NCBI RefSeq assembly: GCF_014205155.1
Contig: NZ_JACHMX010000001.1
Coordinates: 8,618,001 to 8,682,000, forward strand
DNA: 64,000 nt
Direction of reading: 5' to 3'
Origin: Amycolatopsis umgeniensis
GTDB lineage: Bacteria; Actinomycetota; Actinomycetes; Mycobacteriales; Pseudonocardiaceae
Shown: piece after piece, positions 58,808-64,000 of the stretch
Position numbering within the stretch: the first letter of the stretch is position 1
How the letters are laid out: each line of letters begins with the position of its first letter
Program-made: the position numbers and the translations under genes
The notes under the pieces: model-generated
Database searches by the model: none
The model's input: the letters and a program-made list of their open reading frames with translations, nothing else
What the model was told of the DNA's origin: nothing

Positions 58808-60448
58808 ATGAGAAAAGCGTTAGCCGCACTCGCCGCGGCGCTCTTGGCCTGCGGCGGCCTGAGCGCCTGCGGCCGGGCGGGGAGTGAAACCGCCGACGGC
58901 GGCATCTACCGTCTCGGCTCCGATCAGGCCATCGACTCGATGAACCCCTTCGTCTCCGTGGTGACGACGGCGTTCGCCGTGTACGAGCAGATCTACCCGA
59001 CGCTGGTCCAGCTGGACCCGAACCGCGAGTTCGTCGCCGAATTCGCGAGCGACTGGACGACCTCGGAGGACGGGCGGACGTGGACCTTCCACACCCGCCC
59101 CGGCGCCACCTGGTCGGACGGCGCGCCGCTCACGGCCACCGACGCCGCGTGGACCCTGAACACGATCGCCGAGTTCAAGGACGGTCCGACGGCGGGCCTC
59201 GCCAACTATGTGTCCGATTTGGACGAAGCGAGCACGCCTGACCCGAACACCTTGGTGCTGCGGTATTCCCGTCCCGTCGCGAACGTGCTCAGCCGGCTCA
59301 TGAGTGTGCCGATCCTGCCCGAACACGTCTGGCGCGAGTACGCGGACGGTGACGGGGAAGCGCTGACCACCTTCCCGAACAACGCCCCGGTCGTCTCCGG
59401 TGGTCCGTTCACCCTGGTCCGGCACGTGCCCAAGCAGGTCGCCCTGTTCAAACGCAATCCGGCCTACTACGGTCCGAAGCCGCATATCGCGGGCTTCGGG
59501 ATCCAGTTCTTCAGCTCCGACGACGCGATGATCACGGCACTGAAGAGCCGTCAGATCGACGCGGTCCGGACGGTACCGTCCACTTCGGTCGCCAACCTGA
59601 AAGCGGCGGGATTCGAGGTCATCTCCTCGCCGGGACTGAGATTCGACAGCATCACCGTCAACGCGAATCCGAAGCAGCGGCCCGAGCACCGCGAACTGGC
59701 CGACCCGTTGGTGCGCCAGGCCTTCGACCACGCGATCAACCGCGCGGCGATCGTCGAGACCTCGTTGCTCGGACACGGACGCCCCGGCGCGTCGATCATC
59801 CCGCCGGGCACCGCGAACTGGGCCGACCGTTCACTTGAGCCGACCCCGTTCGATCTCGGCGCCGCGAACCGGCTGCTCGACCAGGCCGGTCACCGAAAGG
59901 GCCCGGACGGGATCCGGATCGCGAACGGCCATCCGATGGATTACCCGGTCATCCTGCCGGAGGACACCTACGGCGGTGCGGGCCTGCGGTCGTTCCAGAT
60001 CGTCCGGTCCGATTTCGCGAAGATCGGTGTCCGGCTCACCGCGAAGCTGCTGGACAACGCGGCCGCCAACGAAGCCGTCATGGCCAACGAGTCCCAGGAC
60101 TTCGCGATGACGATGTGGGGCTGGAGCGGCGGGACGGGCGACCCCGACGACACCCTCAACTACCTGACCTGCCAGAGCTGGGGGATCCTCAACGACACCG
60201 GGTACTGCAGCGAGGAATGGGACGATCTGTACGCGCGGCAGGGGACCGCGATGACGCCCGCCGAGCGGCACCGGATCGTCGACGAGATGCAGCGGCTCGC
60301 CGCCCGTGACCGGGTCCTGCTGGTGCTCTCCTATCCGGACTCGATCGAAGCGCATTCCCGTGAGTGGACCGATCTTCCCCAGGTGGGCGGAAACTCGTTC
60401 TCCTCGGAGTCGAAGATCCCTCTCCTTTCCGTGCGAAGGGCGGGCTGA
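58808..60448 (+). CDS. oligopeptide ABC transporter substrate-binding lipoprotein
   Basis: A 546-residue SBP_bac_5 protein. The signal MRKALAALAAALLACGG ends in the lipobox GLSAC, so it is anchored by a lipid on Cys. The phrases LTATDAAWTLNTIAEFKDGP and FKRNPAYYGPKPHIAGFGIQ are diagnostic of DppA/OppA. I prefer ATG at 58808, with GGTGG-GAAG upstream; a GTG at 58799 directly after the hydrolase stop is possible. Binds peptides or similar ligands and delivers them to the permeases. Confidence 0.92.
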   Translation: MRKALAALAAALLACGGLSACGRAGSETADGGIYRLGSDQAIDSMNPFVSVVTTAFAVYEQIYPTLVQLDPNREFVAEFASDWTTSEDGRTWTFHTRPGATWSDGAPLTATDAAWTLNTIAEFKDGPTAGLANYVSDLDEASTPDPNTLVLRYSRPVANVLSRLMSVPILPEHVWREYADGDGEALTTFPNNAPVVSGGPFTLVRHVPKQVALFKRNPAYYGPKPHIAGFGIQFFSSDDAMITALKSRQIDAVRTVPSTSVANLKAAGFEVISSPGLRFDSITVNANPKQRPEHRELADPLVRQAFDHAINRAAIVETSLLGHGRPGASIIPPGTANWADRSLEPTPFDLGAANRLLDQAGHRKGPDGIRIANGHPMDYPVILPEDTYGGAGLRSFQIVRSDFAKIGVRLTAKLLDNAAANEAVMANESQDFAMTMWGWSGGTGDPDDTLNYLTCQSWGILNDTGYCSEEWDDLYARQGTAMTPAERHRIVDEMQRLAARDRVLLVLSYPDSIEAHSREWTDLPQVGGNSFSSESKIPLLSVRRAG

Positions 60449-60451
60449 GCC

Positions 60452-61417
60452 GTGCGCGTTCTGGAGTACGTACTGCGCAGGGGCGTCTTCTCCCTGGTGA
60501 CGATCTTCCTCGCGATCACCGGCAATTTCTTCCTGTTCCGGGTGCTGCCCGGCGACGCGGTGAGCAATCTGGCCAAGGTGCCCCATTCCACGCCGGAACT
60601 GAGGCAGGCCCTGATGGAGCGGTTCGGCCTGGACAAGTCCAAAGGGGAGCAATACCTGATCTACCTGAAGAACCTGCTGCACGGTGATCTCGGGGTTTCC
60701 TTCACCTATCAGGAATCCGTGAGCCACCTGTTGCTGGACGACCTGAAGAACACGGTGCTGCTGGCCGGAGTCGGCACAGTGGGAGCGATCATCATCGGGA
60801 TCCTCTCCGGCGTCCTGTCGGCCTGGCACCGATCCTCCCCGCTCGATCACCTCAACACCGGCGTGGCGACCCTGGTCTACTCGTTTCCCGCGCAGTGGCT
60901 CGGCCTCGTCCTGCTGATCCTTTTCGCCGGGGTCCTGCCGGCGGGCGGGATGTCGGACCTGTTCCTGTTCGACAGCCCGCCGTTCTGGCAGCACGCGGCG
61001 GACGTGGGCAGCCATCTGGTGCTGCCCGCGGCGACCATGATCCTGACCGCGTACGGCGGTTACACGCTGGTCGTCCGGTCCTCGGTGCTGGAGACCCTCG
61101 GCGAGGACTACGTGCTCACCGCGCGGGCCAAGGGGATCCCGGCCCGCCGGGTCGTCTGGCGGCACGCCGTCCGCAACGCCCTGCCACCGATCGTCACCAT
61201 GGTCGCGCTCGACCTCGGTTACGTGGTGGGCGGCGCGGTGCTGGTCGAGGTGATCTTCAGCTGGCCGGGTCTCGGCATGGCCACGTTCACCGCGATCGGC
61301 CAGCGGGACTACCCGATGATCCAGGGCGCCTTCCTGATCCTGACCGTTTCGGTGATCCTGCTGAACTTCGCCGCCGATCTGGTCTGTTTCCGTCTCGACC
61401 GAAGGGTGAACGCATGA
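60452..61417 (+). CDS. oligopeptide ABC transporter permease (DppB-like)
   Basis: A 321-residue inner-membrane permease with about six helices. The EAA loop region (GEDYVLTARAKGIPARRVVW) that contacts the ATPase is intact. GTG at 60452 follows the binding-protein stop by 3 bases. Pairs with the DppC-like subunit. Confidence 0.92.
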   Translation: MRVLEYVLRRGVFSLVTIFLAITGNFFLFRVLPGDAVSNLAKVPHSTPELRQALMERFGLDKSKGEQYLIYLKNLLHGDLGVSFTYQESVSHLLLDDLKNTVLLAGVGTVGAIIIGILSGVLSAWHRSSPLDHLNTGVATLVYSFPAQWLGLVLLILFAGVLPAGGMSDLFLFDSPPFWQHAADVGSHLVLPAATMILTAYGGYTLVVRSSVLETLGEDYVLTARAKGIPARRVVWRHAVRNALPPIVTMVALDLGYVVGGAVLVEVIFSWPGLGMATFTAIGQRDYPMIQGAFLILTVSVILLNFAADLVCFRLDRRVNA

Positions 61418-62349
61418 GCGTCCGCATCGGTGACACCGGCGGCCCGCGCGGAGCCGGGGTCCTCCGGAAGGTGCTGCGCGATCACAAGTCCGCCGCCGTC
61501 GGGCTGGCGCTCATCGCGGTCTTCGTGGTGGTCTCGATCCTCGCGCCGTACCTTTCGCCGTACAGCGCTGTCGAAAGCAGTTGTGCCGTCTTCGAACCCC
61601 CGTCCGGACGGCACTGGCTCGGCTGCGACGACGGCGGCGTCGACATGGTGTCCCTGCTCATGCACGGTGGGCAGACCTCGCTCGTGGTCGCGTTCACCGC
61701 CACCCTGGTGTCGATGGCGATCGGCGGCACGGTCGCCATCGTGGCGGGTTACTTCGGCGGCTGGCCCGACACCGTCCTGATGCGGATCACCGACGTCCTG
61801 CTCGTCCTGCCGGATCTGGTGCTGGCCATGGTGATCGCCGCGGTGTGGGGACCGAGCCTGTTCCACGTCATCCTGGTGATCGGCCTGCTGCAGTGGACCT
61901 CCACCGCCAGGATCGTCCGCGCCGAGGTGCTGTCGTTGCGCGAACGTGCCTACGTCAAACGCGCGAGAGGGCTGGGCGCGAGCAACGGCCGCGTGATCGT
62001 GCGGCACATCCTTCCCCACGTCGGACCGCTGCTGATCGCCAACACCGTGCTGACCGTCTCGGCGGCGATCTACCTGGAGACCGCGCTGGCCTTCCTCGGC
62101 CTGCAGGATCCCAGCGTCACGACCTGGGGGACGATCCTGGAACACGCGTTCGCGCGCACCGCGATCAGTTCCGGTGCCTGGTGGGCGATCGTGCCCGACG
62201 GTTTCGTCATCGCCGCGGTGAGCATCGGTTGCTTCCTGCTCGGCCGCGCGATCGAAGACGCTCTGAACCCGAGGCTGAAGATCTCGCATCTTTCGGGGCG
62301 CCGGTGGCGTGTGCGCGCCCTCACCGTGAAGGGGGCGGACGCCCGATGA
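61414..62349 (+). CDS. oligopeptide ABC transporter permease (DppC-like)
   Basis: A 311-residue permease with an N-terminal OppC_N segment (VLRDHKSAAVGLALIAVFVV) and an EAA loop (RERAYVKRARGLGASNGRVI). A Cys pair (Cys68 and Cys82 region, ESSCAVF and WLGCDDG) lies in the first external loop. ATG at 61414 overlaps the DppB stop. Confidence 0.92.
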   Translation: MSVRIGDTGGPRGAGVLRKVLRDHKSAAVGLALIAVFVVVSILAPYLSPYSAVESSCAVFEPPSGRHWLGCDDGGVDMVSLLMHGGQTSLVVAFTATLVSMAIGGTVAIVAGYFGGWPDTVLMRITDVLLVLPDLVLAMVIAAVWGPSLFHVILVIGLLQWTSTARIVRAEVLSLRERAYVKRARGLGASNGRVIVRHILPHVGPLLIANTVLTVSAAIYLETALAFLGLQDPSVTTWGTILEHAFARTAISSGAWWAIVPDGFVIAAVSIGCFLLGRAIEDALNPRLKISHLSGRRWRVRALTVKGADAR

Positions 62350-63314
62350 GCGTGTTGGAAGTCAGCGATCTGCACGTGTGGTTCGACCTGCCGCACGGCG
62401 GGCAGGTCCACCCCGTCGACGGCGTGAGTTTCGCGCTGGAGCCAAGTGAGCGGTTCGGCCTCGTCGGTGAGTCCGGCTGCGGGAAGACCACCACCATCCT
62501 GGCGTTGATGGGACTGCTCCCGGCGACCGCCTCGGTGTCCGGTCAGGTCCGGATCGACGGCACCGACATCCTTGCCGAGGGCGAGGATTCGGTCCGCGGT
62601 CACCGCTGGCGGGACATCGCGATGGTGTTCCAGGGCGCGATGAACGCGCTCAACCCGGTCAAGACGGCGGGCTGGCAGATCGCCGAACCGGTGGCCTACC
62701 ACGGCGTCGCCCGCGGGAAACAGGCCCGCGAACGGGTCCGGGAACTGCTCGAACTCGTCGGCATCCCCGCCGAGGCCGCGAACCGCTATCCGCACGAGTT
62801 CTCCGGCGGCATGCGGCAGCGGCTCTCCATCGCGATGGCGCTGGCGTGCGAGCCGAAGATCCTGCTCGCCGACGAGCCGACGACGGCGCTGGACGTGCTG
62901 GTGCAGGCGCAGATCCTCGAACTGCTGACCCGGCTGACCGAGGAACTCGGCATGGCGCTGGTGCTGGTCACCCACGATCTGCCGGTGGTGACGCGGTTCT
63001 GCCACCGGGCCGCGGTGATGTACGCCGGGAAGATGGTGGAGGACGGGCCCGCGGACGAGCTCACGTCGGCGTCCCGGCATCCGTACACCCGGCTGTTGTT
63101 CGCGGCCACGCCCGATCTGTACGGACGGGAGCCGGTCGTCACCATCCCCGGCGCTCCGCCGAGGCTGGACGCCGAGATCACCGGCTGCGCCTTCCGGCCC
63201 CGGTGCGACGTGCCGATGGACCGCTGCGGAGGCGAGCATCCGGCGCTGCGCACCGCCGGGCCCGGCCATCGCGCCGCCTGTTTCCGCAACGAAGAACCGG
63301 TGGAGTCACGATGA
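62346..63314 (+). CDS. oligopeptide ABC transporter ATPase (DppD-like)
   Basis: A 322-residue ATPase. Walker A GESGCGKTT, signature EFSGGMRQRLSIAMAL and Walker B ILLADEPTTALDV are intact. The C-terminal oligo_HPY region (RHPYTRLLFAATPDL; then a Cys-rich CAFRPRCDVPMDRC) may bind an iron-sulfur cluster as in DppD. ATG at 62346 overlaps the permease stop. Confidence 0.93.
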   Translation: MSVLEVSDLHVWFDLPHGGQVHPVDGVSFALEPSERFGLVGESGCGKTTTILALMGLLPATASVSGQVRIDGTDILAEGEDSVRGHRWRDIAMVFQGAMNALNPVKTAGWQIAEPVAYHGVARGKQARERVRELLELVGIPAEAANRYPHEFSGGMRQRLSIAMALACEPKILLADEPTTALDVLVQAQILELLTRLTEELGMALVLVTHDLPVVTRFCHRAAVMYAGKMVEDGPADELTSASRHPYTRLLFAATPDLYGREPVVTIPGAPPRLDAEITGCAFRPRCDVPMDRCGGEHPALRTAGPGHRAACFRNEEPVESR

Positions 63315-64000
63315 CCCAGTCCCTGCTCGAGGTCGAGGACCTCGCGATCCACTACCCGGTGCGGCGCGGCCTGTTCCAGGCGCTGGGCAGACGTCCCCGG
63401 AGTGTCGTGCACGCGGTGGACGGCGTCAGTTTCCACCTCGGCCGAGGCGAGATGGTCGCCGTGGTCGGCGCGTCCGGCTGCGGGAAGTCCACCACCGCCT
63501 CGGCGATCTGCGGGCTCGTCCGGCCGACGGCCGGATCGGTCCGGCTCGACGGCGAGGAGATCAGCCGGCTCTCCGAGCGCGGTAGGCGGCCCATCCGGCG
63601 CCGGGTCCAGATGATCTACCAGGATCCGTACGAATCGCTGGATCCGTTGTGCCGGGTCCGGGACATCCTGGAGGAACCGATGCTGATCCACGGCATCGGC
63701 GACTCGAAGGCCGCTCGGGTCACCTTGATCGAGGAAACCCTCGAACGCAGTGGACTGTCCCCGGCCACCGCCTTCCTCGATCGCTACCCGCACGAGCTTT
63801 CCGGTGGTCAGCGGCAGCGGGTCGCCATCGCCGCCGCGCTCGTCCTCGACCCCGATGTGCTGCTCGCCGACGAACCGGTCTCGATGCTGGACGTGTCCGT
63901 CCGCGCCGGGGTGCTGACCCTGCTGGACACGCTCCGCAAGGACCGGGACACGGCGATCCTGATGATCACCCACGATCTGTCCACGGCCGCGCATTTCGCC
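63311..64000 (+). CDS. oligopeptide ABC transporter ATPase (DppF-like), 3' truncated
   Basis: The visible 230 residues hold Walker A GASGCGKST, signature ELSGGQRQRVAIAAAL and Walker B VLLADEPVSMLDV, followed by LMITHDLST. The gene runs off the window, so the C-terminal oligo_HPY region is missing here. ATG at 63311 overlaps the DppD stop. It completes a standard five-component peptide importer. Confidence 0.92.
   Translation, partial: MTQSLLEVEDLAIHYPVRRGLFQALGRRPRSVVHAVDGVSFHLGRGEMVAVVGASGCGKSTTASAICGLVRPTAGSVRLDGEEISRLSERGRRPIRRRVQMIYQDPYESLDPLCRVRDILEEPMLIHGIGDSKAARVTLIEETLERSGLSPATAFLDRYPHELSGGQRQRVAIAAALVLDPDVLLADEPVSMLDVSVRAGVLTLLDTLRKDRDTAILMITHDLSTAAHFA

Overview
The window is 64 kb of high-GC DNA with many GTG starts, frequent GTGA and ATGA stop/start overlaps, mycelial-actinomycete style regulators and palindromic intergenic repeats. 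This suggests a Pseudonocardiales actinomycete, most likely Amycolatopsis or a close relative; the genus is inferred, not proven. I see no rRNA, tRNA, CRISPR array, insertion sequence or prophage. Both ends cut genes: an esterase at the left edge and an oligopeptide ABC ATPase at the right edge.

Region 1 (0.8-14.2 kb) looks like an amine-catabolism locus. It holds a copper amine oxidase with its topaquinone motif, two MoaF-family proteins, two short-chain dehydrogenases, an Amidohydrolase_3 enzyme, an NTF2-like protein, a complete branched-chain-type (Liv) ABC importer with a fused permease-ATPase subunit, and TetR and AraC regulators. The natural substrate cannot be read from sequence.

Region 2 (14.2-33.5 kb) is mixed chromosomal content: LLM flavin enzyme, P450, CNNM/CorC-type protein, dihydroxy-acid dehydratase (ilvD), a secreted NPP1 protein, PucR and LuxR regulators, a two-component system, two DUF4232-like secreted proteins, an anti-sigma/STAS module with one apparently non-phosphorylatable STAS protein, and a divergent HxlR/carboxymuconolactone-decarboxylase pair with a clear shared operator.

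Region 3 (33.5-46.1 kb) is a proline/hydroxyproline peptide locus. It has an M24 Xaa-Pro peptidase, a secreted HExxH protein, an XRE-cupin regulator, and a five-gene operon encoding D-hydroxyproline dehydrogenase (FAD + 2Fe-2S + FAD subunits), a DapA-like deaminase and 4-hydroxyproline 2-epimerase. A prolidase-like amidohydrolase, a GAF protein, an MFS transporter and an RpiR regulator follow. The XRE regulator probably acts on two matching operators that I could locate.

Region 4 (46-57.3 kb) carries envelope and redox genes: a VanZ/RDD membrane protein, a streptogrisin-like protease, a BlaI/M56 pair, an NlpC/P60 hydrolase, and an operon of a small Cys/His-rich exported protein, a CysK2-like PLP enzyme and an MFS transporter. 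That order resembles the mycobacterial lpqS-cysK2-Rv0849 copper-responsive locus. BlaI-like boxes lie between the NlpC/P60 gene and this operon. A second small protein with the same C-terminal tail (LCVSRT) precedes a DsbA/VKOR pair. I regard this as the most interesting part of the window.

Region 5 (57.5-64 kb) is one operon: a serine hydrolase followed by a complete Dpp/Opp-type peptide importer, cut by the window end. Several families of long palindromic repeats sit at gene ends throughout and probably act as terminators.
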